DNA of 64,000 bases from an uncultured Alphaproteobacteria bacterium (GCA_903899945.1 CAIULA010000034.1:62001-126000), one strand, 5' to 3'. Positions 12,851 through 21,151 are shown, counted from the first letter of the stretch. Notes: generated by a model from the letters alone, not told the origin. Numbers and translations: made by a program.

Positions 12851-12898
12851 ATCCAAGGTTGGGTTCAGATAAATATGTAAATTAAGCCTACCTTGGAT
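12851..12898 (-). promoter_or_regulatory. Inverted repeat in the acnA leader
   Basis: Perfect 9-bp arms ATCCAAGGT (12851-12859) and ACCTTGGAT (12890-12898) with a 30-nt loop. On the minus strand the 3' arm ends 4 nt before the acnA ATG and covers the ribosome-binding region. There is no T-run, so it does not look like a terminator for arnD. A translational control hairpin is an inference. Confidence 0.4.
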
Positions 12899-12932
12899 GG
12901 GCTGATATTTTCAATACTTTAAGCTTAATACC

Positions 12933-13829
12933 CTACCCATGCATCGCCAAAGTCCCAGAACGTCCATCCACACTTCCTTGAATTAAAGGTAAAGCTGGTA
13001 TTTTTTCTTTGTTGGTCAAGGTTTCTATTGCTAATTGCTGCAACGGAACGATTGCTATGTCGTTCGCCAGACATTTTCTTAAAAATATCTCAAACCATTC
13101 TAAATAAGCCATTCCTTCTAGTTCCGCATGGATGGTCAAAACATTTAGTTTTTCCGGTTTAATAAGTTCCAGGTAACGATCCTGCAGCGTTTCAAAAGGG
13201 TATTCAGGCCTTCCGAGTAACTCATCCAAAGTTGGAAGAGTTGTTGGAATCTGAAGCGTTGTGAAAGTTCGCCTACCCGCAACTGGAAAAAATGCTTTTT
13301 CTCCACGTGTGTCACTGGCATAAAGCAAATTATGATCGTCATAGGCTGCGAGACTGTTTTTTGAGGCTTGCCATCCAGCTGCGCCCATTGTTCTTGCTAA
13401 AAAGCCAAAGACTGATTTGAAGACTTCATGAGTTTTATTAACCTCATGTCTTACGGTCGCTTCGTTCAATGTATGGAGCTTATCTTGCCAGTAAATATGA
13501 TCGTAGCAATGGATGCCAACTTCGTGGCCAGCATCTTTAACACTTCGCATAAGACTACCATGTTTTTTAGCGATATGAGGCCCTGGCCAGAAAATCCCAT
13601 TACAAATGGTTTTAAGTCCATAAACCTGAAGAACGCTTGTTCTGCTGACTTTTTTAAAAAAGCCTGGCCTAAAAATGCGTTTCAAGGCACGTCCAGTATT
13701 ATCAGGCCCTAAAGAAAATAAAAACGTTGCTTTGATATCGAGAGCTTCAAAAAGCCTTAAAAGATTCGGGACGCCAATGCGCGTTCCCATTTCTGTGTCA
13801 ATATCGATTTTTAATCCAAGTTTTGTCAT
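12933..13829 (-). CDS. arnD: 4-deoxy-4-formamido-L-arabinose-phosphoundecaprenol deformylase
   Basis: A 298-aa NodB-type polysaccharide deacetylase. It matches ArnD along its length: LKIDIDTEMGTRIGVPNLL with the catalytic/metal Asp, FLFSLGPDNTGRALKR, the metal-binding pair in HEVGIHCYDHIYWQ, and MGAAGWQASK. ArnD removes the formyl group from undecaprenyl-phosphate-Ara4FN on the way to adding aminoarabinose to lipid A, which lowers surface charge and gives cationic-peptide resistance. The ATG overlaps the upstream arnA-like gene by 4 nt, so the pair is co-translated. ArnB, ArnC and ArnT are not in the window. Confidence 0.88.
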   Translation of the reverse strand: MTKLGLKIDIDTEMGTRIGVPNLLRLFEALDIKATFLFSLGPDNTGRALKRIFRPGFFKKVSRTSVLQVYGLKTICNGIFWPGPHIAKKHGSLMRSVKDAGHEVGIHCYDHIYWQDKLHTLNEATVRHEVNKTHEVFKSVFGFLARTMGAAGWQASKNSLAAYDDHNLLYASDTRGEKAFFPVAGRRTFTTLQIPTTLPTLDELLGRPEYPFETLQDRYLELIKPEKLNVLTIHAELEGMAYLEWFEIFLRKCLANDIAIVPLQQLAIETLTNKEKIPALPLIQGSVDGRSGTLAMHG

Positions 13830-14869
13830 TGAGAGTCAAGTTCTCCTGCAGATCGGCCGAGATGATAGTCTAAGGTTTTTCTCAAAGCATCTTCGAGATT
13901 GATTTTTGGCGACCATCCTAGAATCTTCAAGGCATTGGTAATCGACGGAACACGACGATTGATATCTTGATAGTGTATCCCGTAATGGGCTGAGGAAGTT
14001 ACATCAGTGATTTTAACCTTTTCAGCAATCGCCTTATAAGCAGGATAATCTTTAACCAAGCGAATTAATAATTCTGCCAGTTCTTTTATAGAAACATCAT
14101 TGTTTGGATTGCCAATATTAAAAATACGACCGCTAGCAACACCATCTTTATTGTCAATAATCTTAATAAGGGCCGCAATACCGTCATCAATATCTGTAAA
14201 GGATCTGCGCTGTTTGCCGCCATCAACTAACTTGATCTCACCTTTGTGCAAAATGTCGGCGATAAATAGAGTTACTACTCTGGATGACCCTTCTTTGGCA
14301 GAAAAGATATTGTCTAGTTTAGGGCCAACCCAGTTAAAGGGACGGAACAGCGTATAATCTAAATTATGATGAATACCATATGCATAGATAACACGGTCAA
14401 GAAGTTGCTTTGAACAAGAATAAATCCATCTTTGTTTATGAATTGGACCAAGAACGAGATTAGAGGTTTCTTCGTTAAATTCATCGTCTTCTGACATGCC
14501 ATAGACTTCGGATGTTGAGGGGAATATAACCCGTTTTTTGTAATGAACGCATTTTCTAACAATTTCAAGGTTGGCTTCAAAATCAAGTTCAAAAACTCGT
14601 AAAGGGTCTGAAACGTATAAGGATGGCGTTGCAATGGCAACCAGCGGTAATACGACATCACATTTTTTGATGTGATATTCAATCCATTCTTTATTAATGG
14701 TGATGTCACCTTCGACAAAGTTAAAACGAGGATGGCCAAGACTTTCTTCGATTTTATCGCTTGCCATATCCATCCCAAAGATTTGCCAATCTTTTTCTTT
14801 TAAAATGGTTTCTGTTAAGGCGCTTCCAATAAACCCGTTCACCCCAAGAATTAGGATTTTTTTTGACAT
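13826..14869 (-). CDS. ArnA-type UDP-glucuronate decarboxylase domain, stand-alone
   Basis: A 347-aa extended SDR enzyme. The Rossmann motif is ILGVNGFIGSALTE, the catalytic segments are STSEVYG and YSCSKQ (YxxxK), and FRPFNWVGPKLDN plus RRSFTDIDDGI match the C-terminal dehydrogenase/decarboxylase half of ArnA. That half converts UDP-glucuronate to UDP-Ara4O. The N-terminal formyltransferase half of E. coli ArnA is absent, so formylation must come from another protein or the pathway differs. Bacterial UDP-xylose synthase is a close alternative, but the overlap with arnD argues for the arn route. The ATG at 14869 is clear. Confidence 0.82.
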   Translation of the reverse strand: MSKKILILGVNGFIGSALTETILKEKDWQIFGMDMASDKIEESLGHPRFNFVEGDITINKEWIEYHIKKCDVVLPLVAIATPSLYVSDPLRVFELDFEANLEIVRKCVHYKKRVIFPSTSEVYGMSEDDEFNEETSNLVLGPIHKQRWIYSCSKQLLDRVIYAYGIHHNLDYTLFRPFNWVGPKLDNIFSAKEGSSRVVTLFIADILHKGEIKLVDGGKQRRSFTDIDDGIAALIKIIDNKDGVASGRIFNIGNPNNDVSIKELAELLIRLVKDYPAYKAIAEKVKITDVTSSAHYGIHYQDINRRVPSITNALKILGWSPKINLEDALRKTLDYHLGRSAGELDSQ

Positions 14870-15020
14870 TTCTCTTCTTTCTTAATTTTTTATGAGAGAC
14901 ATAACCTTCACATATAGAGAATTTATAACAAGATAACGCTTAAGTCTATTAAGAGTTGCATCTTTTACCCTAATAAGCTAATACCAAGTATTCCTAAACC
15001 ATACTAGAGGGGTTTTTTCT

Positions 15021-16439
15021 TTGGCATTTTTAGAATTCTTAATTGCCTATCCTTTAATTCTGTTGGGTTTTTTAGGGCTTGCGATTGGTATGATTATTCA
15101 GACGCTTTCTAAACGAAGTTTGTTTCAAAAATTACGTGTTTCAGAAGAAAATCGCTTTCAAACTCTTTCACAGCTTGCTGTTTATCAGGAAAAATTAAGC
15201 CGTCATGTGGAAATAGAGGAAGAAAAAAACATTTTAAGAGGGCGGGTGGTCAGCTTAGAGGTTGAAAATACTGAGCTTAAATCCACTATTTTCCATGAGC
15301 GCCAACTGATGCAGGAAAAACTTCAGCTTATTGAACAATCTCAGCTTCAGTTAACAGAAACTTTTAAAAACTTATCCAATCAAGCATTGCTTGCCAATAA
15401 TCAATCTTTTATGGGGCTTGCTAAAAGTAGCTTTGATAAATTTCTTGAGGCAACAAAAAATGATATGGAGCAAAAGAAAAAAGATATCTCAATTATTTTA
15501 GAGCCCGTACAAAAAGCTTTGGGCAGTGTGGATGAGAAGATTTCCCTACTTGAAAAAGAGAGAGTAGGGGCTTATAGCGAGTTAAAAAACCAAATAACGG
15601 ACCTTGTTTTGACGCAAAAAGAATTACGATCTGAGACGTCTAATCTAGTAAAAGCTTTGCGTACGCCAGCTGCGCGTGGGCAGTGGGGCGAGATGCAACT
15701 TAGGCGTGTGGTTGAAATGGCCGGAATGCTTTCTCATTGCGACTTTTTGGAACAAGTCTCAACTGATGATGGCAAGCTTCGCCCTGATATGGTGATTCGA
15801 TTGCCAGGTGATAAAAAGATCATTGTGGACGCAAAAACACCTCTTGTTGCCTATCTTGAGGCTTTGGAAACAACGGATGATGCTCAGCGTATCATTTGGC
15901 TTGAAGATCATGCCCGTCATGTACGAACGCATATTCGAAGCTTAAGTCAAAAGGCGTATTGGGAGCAATTTCAACCAACTCCGGAATTTGTGGTCATGTT
16001 TTTGCCTGGAGAGTCGTTTTTTAGTGCGGCTCTGGAAAAAGATCCAAGCCTTATCGAATTTGGGGTAAAGGAAAAAGTTATTTTGGCAACACCAACAACA
16101 TTGATTGCTCTTTTAAGGGCTGTTGCTTTTGGCTGGAGGCAAGAAGGGATTGCTGAAAATGCACGAGCAATTAGTGAATTGGGTCGTGAACTTCATAAAA
16201 GATTGGGTGATATGACTCAGCATTTTTCAAGGTTGGGCAAACAAATTCACCATGTGGTCGAATCATACAATCAATCAATTGGTACGTTTGAAAGACGTGT
16301 TTTAGTATCGGCTAGAAAGTTTAATCAATTAGACCCAGGTCTTGAGGATAAATCTATGGAAATGTTAAATTGTCTTGATTCTGTTCCAAGATCTGTTCAA
16401 TCTATAGAAGTAAAAGAAGGAGCTGATACTCTTGAGTAG
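15021..16439 (+). CDS. rmuC: DNA recombination protein RmuC
   Basis: A 472-aa protein with an N-terminal membrane anchor (FLIAYPLILLGFLGLAIGMII), a long coiled coil to about residue 200, and the RmuC nuclease-like domain. Family hallmarks are ARGQWGEMQLRRVVEMAGM, LRPDMVIRLPGDKKIIVDAK and VVMFLPGESFFSAAL. RmuC limits inversions at short repeats and is related to restriction-type nucleases. The start is TTG at 15021, 9 nt after AGAGGGG, because no ATG precedes the anchor. It overlaps the next gene by 8 nt. Confidence 0.92.
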   Translation: MAFLEFLIAYPLILLGFLGLAIGMIIQTLSKRSLFQKLRVSEENRFQTLSQLAVYQEKLSRHVEIEEEKNILRGRVVSLEVENTELKSTIFHERQLMQEKLQLIEQSQLQLTETFKNLSNQALLANNQSFMGLAKSSFDKFLEATKNDMEQKKKDISIILEPVQKALGSVDEKISLLEKERVGAYSELKNQITDLVLTQKELRSETSNLVKALRTPAARGQWGEMQLRRVVEMAGMLSHCDFLEQVSTDDGKLRPDMVIRLPGDKKIIVDAKTPLVAYLEALETTDDAQRIIWLEDHARHVRTHIRSLSQKAYWEQFQPTPEFVVMFLPGESFFSAALEKDPSLIEFGVKEKVILATPTTLIALLRAVAFGWRQEGIAENARAISELGRELHKRLGDMTQHFSRLGKQIHHVVESYNQSIGTFERRVLVSARKFNQLDPGLEDKSMEMLNCLDSVPRSVQSIEVKEGADTLE

Positions 16440-17733
16440 TGGAATTATTTTTATGAGAAAGCAAAACTTAATTCTTTTAACGGTAAGCTTGTTTGTTGGC
16501 TCTTTTGAAGCATTTGGTGAAGCTGAAGTTCATGAAAAATTACCCCTAAAAGACAGCATTCAGTCAAATATTCTGACGATTTACAAAGACGCAACATTAA
16601 TTCAGCAGACAAGGTCCATATCGACGGAAACTGGAAAAGACGGAAACACTTCATTTCAAGGTGTTCCAAATACTATTTGTCCTGAATCCTTGATGATTAC
16701 TTCTGCGGCAAAAGAAGGTGGCTTTGAGATTTCTGAATTTAGCCTCGCGCCAACGGCAGCGGGAGCATCAGATTTAGGGGTTATTTTATCTTTTAAGAAT
16801 ACGACTTCAAACTTACTTAAGCAGATTCAGCTGCTTTATCTTTTTAAAAACCTTGGTTGGCATATTGATTATGCTCTTTATTTTTCTGCTAACTATGAAG
16901 ATGTAAAGCTAAATGCCTGGATTGCCGTTAACAATAAATCAGGAGTTGGTTTTTCAAAATCTCAAATACAATTTGTTGATTGCTTAATTCCCGCTTCTTT
17001 TGTGCCTTTAAATCCTTCGATTGATTCAGTGCAAGCTGAGCCGTCTCACAAAGGAGAGATGCAGACCTCTTCAGAGCCTGCCCATGCGTATGTTTGTGAT
17101 CAGTTGGTTGATATTCCAGCCAATGGAATAAAAAGAATTTCTTGGGTTAATAGCCTAGAAATTAAAGCAAAGCAAGATTATCGTTTATTTGTTGGTGGAG
17201 CGTATTTAGATGATATGGAAGGGAAGTCGGCTCATCCAATAGTTGAGACCTGGATTTCTTTTCAGAACACTAAAGAGCAAACTTTGGGGATGCCTTTGCC
17301 TAAAGGAGAGGTGACTCTTTATCATGGCGATGAAAAGGGTGCCATTGAGGTTTTAGGAAAAGCTTTTATTCCCCATACCGCGGTAGGGCAAGAGGTTAGT
17401 GTAAAAGTCCCGGCGACTCAGGCTGAAAAGAACTTTTCTACACCTAATGATAATAAAGCCTTACGAACTTTTGAGACTGAATTAGAACAAACGGAATTTA
17501 AAAAGCTGAGTGATAAAATTACAGAGTCCAGCTATCGTTTAAATTTGAAAAATAAAGCAAACCAACCCATTACAATTAGAGTTACTTTGGATCTTCCTCA
17601 GGGTGAATGGACTGTTGTTCGTGAAAACATAAGCCATCAGCAAAACGGCGATCAGCAAGTGTTTTGGACTATTCAAATTGGTGCTAATTCTGAGGTAGAT
17701 TTAAAATATAGAGTTAGGCTAATCCGAAATTAA
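16432..17733 (+). CDS. DUF4139 domain exported protein
   Basis: A 433-aa protein with a signal peptide (RKQNLILLTVSLFVGSFEAFG) and the DUF4139 domain, recognisable from SFKNTTSNLLKQIQLLYLF, LGWHIDYALYF and LNAWIAVNNKSG. The beta-rich C-terminal part ends with a segment (GANSEVDLKYRVRL) that closes the domain in this family. DUF4139 proteins are periplasmic and functionally undefined; some are called mucoidy-inhibitor-like. I take TTG at 16432, which has AAGGAG 9 nt upstream and overlaps the rmuC stop. An ATG at 16453 gives a shorter and cleaner signal peptide but lacks a good Shine-Dalgarno. Confidence 0.75.
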   Translation: MSSGIIFMRKQNLILLTVSLFVGSFEAFGEAEVHEKLPLKDSIQSNILTIYKDATLIQQTRSISTETGKDGNTSFQGVPNTICPESLMITSAAKEGGFEISEFSLAPTAAGASDLGVILSFKNTTSNLLKQIQLLYLFKNLGWHIDYALYFSANYEDVKLNAWIAVNNKSGVGFSKSQIQFVDCLIPASFVPLNPSIDSVQAEPSHKGEMQTSSEPAHAYVCDQLVDIPANGIKRISWVNSLEIKAKQDYRLFVGGAYLDDMEGKSAHPIVETWISFQNTKEQTLGMPLPKGEVTLYHGDEKGAIEVLGKAFIPHTAVGQEVSVKVPATQAEKNFSTPNDNKALRTFETELEQTEFKKLSDKITESSYRLNLKNKANQPITIRVTLDLPQGEWTVVRENISHQQNGDQQVFWTIQIGANSEVDLKYRVRLIRN

Positions 17734-17740
17734 AGGGATT

Positions 17741-17811
17741 ATCTTGTTCATAAAACCCTAAGCGTGAGCTGAGGGCTATAACGGCGGCTAGATTTATTTG
17801 AAAGACAAGAT
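17741..17811. other. Structured convergent intergenic segment
   Basis: The 152-nt gap 17734-17885 between convergent genes holds no ORF but dense complementarity. An outer helix pairs ATCTTGT (17741-17747) with ACAAGAT (17805-17811). Inside, 17756-17775 folds into a 7-bp hairpin with one mismatch, closed by a GNRA-type GTGA tetraloop. A further AGGCA/TGCCT pair lies to the right. No clear T-run is present. Confidence 0.4.
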
Positions 17812-17885
17812 TAGGCAAGCACAGCTCCGTGCCTTAGCTTTTAAGCCGATGTAATACCATGGACGCTAAGCCTGTGGAGATTTAT

Positions 17886-18512
17886 TTAACGACCTGCCGC
17901 GGCTAACAAAGCTGAATTTAGGTTTCGTGTATGAGTACTTGCCATTTTAGCAACAAGGGCATCGGCTTCTGTATTTGGATTTTGATCATATGTCACGCCA
18001 TCCCAATTTATAACTGCAGACTTAGTTGGCCCTGACCCCACCAAAAGGGGTACAGCCGAAGATGCATCTTGACTGACTTTAGTTGCGAGGGCTGTGTATT
18101 CAGATGCTGTTAAATCTTCTTGTTCTTCTTGTTTTTTGAGTTCTCTTAAAACCATAGAACCTTTGTTTGCACTTAATTTTTGAGATGAAGAAGGAGGATC
18201 AATTCTAACTAACTCAGGGTACAGGGACGCAAGAATTAAGCTTGGATCTTCCTCTGGTTGTAATGTCGTGCCTAGTTGGGCATCTTGAAACATTTCAGCA
18301 GGAGAAATCGTGCGACCATGAGTGAGGGAAACTTTTTGACTATGAAGGCCAAGAATTTCGGAAACAGCTTCGATGGCTGTATCAATTACGCTTCCTACCG
18401 CTAATGTCGTTTTATGAAAAGCAACAGCCACTTCATCAACAACTATGTTTGCTGAAGCAGAACTTACGAATAAGGAAAGAGTTATTGCACTTAGTAGTAT
18501 TGTTCTTCTCAT
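17886..18512 (-). CDS. Unknown exported protein (208 aa)
   Basis: The signal peptide is clear (MRRTILLSAITLSLFVSSASA, cleaving after ASA). The mature part has no family I recognise: an amphipathic Val/Ala-rich start (VDEVAVAFHKTTLAVGSVID), an acidic middle, a QEEQ-rich patch, and a NWDGVTYDQNPN segment near the end. There are no cysteines. AAGGGG lies 5 nt before the ATG. It is convergent with the DUF4139 gene and divergent from rpsF. It resembles lineage-restricted periplasmic or surface proteins, and no function should be assigned. Confidence 0.65.
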   Translation of the reverse strand: MRRTILLSAITLSLFVSSASANIVVDEVAVAFHKTTLAVGSVIDTAIEAVSEILGLHSQKVSLTHGRTISPAEMFQDAQLGTTLQPEEDPSLILASLYPELVRIDPPSSSQKLSANKGSMVLRELKKQEEQEDLTASEYTALATKVSQDASSAVPLLVGSGPTKSAVINWDGVTYDQNPNTEADALVAKMASTHTRNLNSALLAAAGR

Positions 18513-18665
18513 AAAAACCCCTTAAGCATATGTTCGTGGTACATCGTGATATAGAACATAGAGTTCAAAAATGAAAAGGCAATGCCTTGACGACAAATAA
18601 ATTCATTTTTTGTGATTTATATATTTAGATGGATTTTTATGTCCATTTTTCGTTATAGTCCATTT

Positions 18666-18730
18666 GAGCATGTGTAATGCTCCTTGCTCGATTATAGAAT
18701 CGAGCTGTGACTTGATTCACAAGTTATCAA
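18666..18730 (+). promoter_or_regulatory. rpsF operon leader with three consecutive hairpins
   Basis: Between the divergent exported gene and rpsF the plus strand holds GAGCAT/ATGCTC (18666-18682, 5-nt loop), then GCTCGATT/AATCGAGC (18686-18705, 4-nt loop, 8 bp), then ACTTG/CAAGT around ATTCA just before the Shine-Dalgarno. Ribosomal proteins S6:S18 are known to autoregulate through such leaders in many bacteria. The canonical CCG-containing bulge is not obvious here, so the assignment is inference. Confidence 0.45.
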
Positions 18731-18746
18731 CCAAAAGGAGTTTAAG

Positions 18747-19175
18747 TTGAGATACTACGAAACCGTTTTTATAGCCCGCCAAGATGTAACCTCTAGCCAA
18801 GTTGAGTCTATGACTCAGCACTACACCTCCGTGATCAAAGAGCACGGTGGAGAAGTTACTAAGACTGAATTTTGTGGATTACGCCCTTTGGCTTATCCGA
18901 TTAAGAAAAACAAAAAAGGTCACTATGTTTTGTTGAACGTTGCTGTCAAGCCAGAAGGCCTTGCAGAAGTTGAACGTCAAATGAAGATTAGTGAAGATAT
19001 TTTGAGGTATTTGTCTGTTCGTGTGGATGCATTGGATAATAATCCGTCTGCATTAATGCAACAACGTCATTATCGTGAAGACTTTAATCGTAATAATTAC
19101 GATGATCAAAATGATCAAGGTGACTTGGTTCCAGATTTGAACGAAGTTGAAATTATTCCCGAAATTCAAGCATAG
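18747..19175 (+). CDS. rpsF: 30S ribosomal protein S6
   Basis: A 142-aa S6. The fold signature is present: YYETVFIARQDVTSSQVE, the KK-rich FCGLRPLAYPIKKNKKGHYV, and EDILRYLSVRVD. The C-terminal tail is acidic (DQNDQGDLVPDLNEVEIIPE), as in many alphaproteobacterial S6 proteins. The start is TTG at 18747, with AAGGAG 6 nt upstream and no better ATG. S6 pairs with S18 on the 30S platform, and rpsR follows after 16 nt. The leader is strongly structured and likely autoregulatory. Confidence 0.95.
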   Translation: MRYYETVFIARQDVTSSQVESMTQHYTSVIKEHGGEVTKTEFCGLRPLAYPIKKNKKGHYVLLNVAVKPEGLAEVERQMKISEDILRYLSVRVDALDNNPSALMQQRHYREDFNRNNYDDQNDQGDLVPDLNEVEIIPEIQA

Positions 19176-19191
19176 TAGATAGAGAGTCATT

Positions 19192-19515
19192 ATGAGATCA
19201 GAAAATTCATACAATTCACAAAGGTCAGATGGCCAAAGATCCGACGGTCAAAGAGGCGAAGGCCAAAGAGAAGATGGTCAAAAGACATTTGTCCGCCGTC
19301 AGTTTTTCCGTCGCCGTAAATCATGTCCGTTTTCCGGACAAAATGCACTAAAAATTGATTACAAAGATGTGCGTGTCCTATCCAAGTTCGTGTCTGAGCG
19401 TGGGAAAATGATGCCGAGTCGTATTAGTTCGGTTTCTTTGAAAAAACAACGTGAATTAGCGCAAGCAATTAAGCGTGCACGCTTTTTAGCTTTGATGCCT
19501 TACGTTAACGGCTAA
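19192..19515 (+). CDS. rpsR: 30S ribosomal protein S18 with repeat-bearing N-terminal extension
   Basis: A 107-aa S18. The core from residue 32 is standard: [52 protein letters not shown] and [12 protein letters not shown]. It is about 30 residues longer than usual because of an N-terminal extension with four RSDGQ-like units ([20 protein letters not shown]). The extension is probably disordered and solvent-exposed. The start ATG 19192 is preceded by a purine-rich GATAGAGAG. It binds the platform with S6. Confidence 0.95.
   Translation: MRSENSYNSQRSDGQRSDGQRGEGQREDGQKTFVRRQFFRRRKSCPFSGQNALKIDYKDVRVLSKFVSERGKMMPSRISSVSLKKQRELAQAIKRARFLALMPYVNG
19222..19281 (+). repeat. Four 15-nt tandem repeats inside rpsR
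   Basis: Four consecutive 15-mers, each ending GGCCAA or GGTCAA, encode [20 protein letters not shown]. Third positions are diverged while the frame is kept, which indicates selection on the peptide rather than a very recent expansion. Confidence 0.85.
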
Positions 19516-19530
19516 ATTGCCAAACTATTT

Positions 19531-19565
19531 TAAATGGGGGCCTCTGTTAAAAGAGCCCCCATTTA
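19531..19565 (+). other. Very stable intra-operon hairpin between rpsR and the DUF2232 gene
   Basis: Perfect 11-bp arms TAAATGGGGGC (19531-19541) and GCCCCCATTTA (19555-19565) with a 13-nt loop. It is followed by AAGAG, not T, so it is not a standard intrinsic terminator. It could act as an mRNA end-protecting, processing or partial-termination element that sets different levels for rpsF-rpsR and the downstream genes. Confidence 0.7.
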
Positions 19566-19596
19566 AAGAGTTTCATTAGTTAGTTTTAAAGGATTT

Positions 19597-20544
19597 ATGA
19601 TACTTCCTCTTAGGAATTACCCACCTTATATTGTTTCCCTGTTCGCTGGTGGAATAACTGTTTTATTGACTTTTCTTTCTAGCTTTTCTCCCTTCTTAAG
19701 TATTTTTCTCAATTACTTTAATATACTCCCCCTATTTTTGGTAAGTTTGAGTATTGGCTTATCTGCAGGAATTGGTGCAGCAACATTTTCTTTACTAGGG
19801 ATTTTTCTGCTTTTTGGGGTCTATCAAACGGTTGGCTTTTTTGTCATTAGTTACTTGCCATTTCTTTTACTGTCTTATTTTATTTTAAAGACAAACTCTG
19901 TAGACAAACATTCAGGCTTTCAATATCCTCTGGGAATTATTGTATCCAAAGTTTCATTATACATTTTATTGGTTACTGTTATCACGTTTGCTCTTTTGAA
20001 TGAATCCGGAATCGATATTAGGGCATCAATCCACCATTTCCTGGAAGGAGTGATTCCCCAAGAATTATCGGTTCAAAAAGAAAAGCTTTTGGATCAGCTA
20101 GTTGATGTTTTGCCGGGGGTTATGCTGATATCATGGATTGTAACAGGATTTATGAACGCGTTTGTTGCTCAGAGGATTCTTCTGAAGCAACAGCAAAATC
20201 TTCGGTCCGTTCAAGCTGAGGATTATATCTTTGATACATATTGGGATATCATTGTAACGGCTGCATTAATGTTGATTATTCTCAATCATTTTTACCATTC
20301 TCCTTTTCTTTCTTTAATAGGGAAAACAGTGACTCTTTTAGGGTGTTTACCTTTGGCAGCTGTTGGGTTTCGTATTTGCCATCTGCGTTTTTCTACGGGC
20401 CGGTTAAAGGGGGTCGGGTTTAGTATTCTCATTTTCTTAACGTTTTTACTTGTTTGGCCCCTTCTACTTATAGTATTGTTAGGATTCATCGAGCCGTGGT
20501 ATGGTTTAACACAGCGTATCGCAGAAAAAAATCAGCCAGATTAA
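19597..20544 (+). CDS. DUF2232 membrane protein of the rpsF-rplI operon
   Basis: A 315-aa integral membrane protein with about eight hydrophobic segments (for example YIVSLFAGGITVLLTFLSSF, IIVSKVSLYILLVTVITFAL and FLTFLLVWPLLLIVLLG). The position between rpsR and rplI is the usual place of DUF2232 genes in Alphaproteobacteria, and the topology fits. DUF2232 (YybS-like) proteins are of unknown function; transport or membrane-biogenesis roles are guesses. The ATG at 19597 starts directly before the first transmembrane segment. Confidence 0.82.
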   Translation: MILPLRNYPPYIVSLFAGGITVLLTFLSSFSPFLSIFLNYFNILPLFLVSLSIGLSAGIGAATFSLLGIFLLFGVYQTVGFFVISYLPFLLLSYFILKTNSVDKHSGFQYPLGIIVSKVSLYILLVTVITFALLNESGIDIRASIHHFLEGVIPQELSVQKEKLLDQLVDVLPGVMLISWIVTGFMNAFVAQRILLKQQQNLRSVQAEDYIFDTYWDIIVTAALMLIILNHFYHSPFLSLIGKTVTLLGCLPLAAVGFRICHLRFSTGRLKGVGFSILIFLTFLLVWPLLLIVLLGFIEPWYGLTQRIAEKNQPD

Positions 20545-20572
20545 GGTAATTTTAGTTTAGGGAGTTCTTAAG

Positions 20573-21058
20573 ATGCAGGTCATCTTATTGGAAAGAGTTG
20601 AGAAATTAGGTCAAATGGGCCAAACTGTTGAGGTAAAGGCAGGATATGCACGTAATTTCTTGTTGCCAAAGAAAAAGGCACTTCGTGCAACAAAAGATAA
20701 CATTTCATTTTTTGAGGGACAAAAGGCGCAGTTAGAAGCTGTTAACCTAAAGCGTCGTTCAGAAGCGGAGTACGTTGCAGCCAAAATGGAAAATGCAATG
20801 GTTACCCTTATTCGTCAAGCGAGCGAAGTTGGGCAATTATATGGTTCAATTCGAGGACGTGATATCGAAGAAGCTTTATTGGCAGCAGGCTATACTTTAA
20901 GCAGAGGGCAAGTTGAGATTGCAGCTCCTATTAAAACGCTTGGTATCCATGTTACGCATGTTGTTCTTCACCCAGAGGTAAAAGTCCCTGTGCGTGTGAA
21001 CATTGCAAAGTCAGAAGAAGAAGCAATAGTTCAAAGCGAAGCAGCTGCTGCGGCCTAA
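20573..21058 (+). CDS. rplI: 50S ribosomal protein L9
   Basis: A 161-aa L9. The N-terminal rRNA-binding domain is canonical ([34 protein letters not shown]), followed by the long connecting helix and the C-terminal domain ([34 protein letters not shown]). The tail is Ala/Glu-rich. GGGAG precedes the ATG. It is the last gene of the operon, closed by a strong terminator at 21109-21151. Confidence 0.97.
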   Translation: MQVILLERVEKLGQMGQTVEVKAGYARNFLLPKKKALRATKDNISFFEGQKAQLEAVNLKRRSEAEYVAAKMENAMVTLIRQASEVGQLYGSIRGRDIEEALLAAGYTLSRGQVEIAAPIKTLGIHVTHVVLHPEVKVPVRVNIAKSEEEAIVQSEAAAAA

Positions 21059-21108
21059 GAACGCATCTTAAGAAAATTTATTTAAAGATATTTAAGTAAA
21101 TTTAGTAT

Positions 21109-21151
21109 AGCCTATAGGATAAATATATTTCTTATCCTGTAGGCTTTTTTT
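21109..21151 (+). terminator. rplI terminator abutting comM
   Basis: A long stem pairs 21109-21122 with 21132-21145 (AGCCTA/TAGGCT and AGGATAA/TTATCCT around one T-G opposition), followed by seven T. The T-run touches the comM ATG at 21152. Confidence 0.9.
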
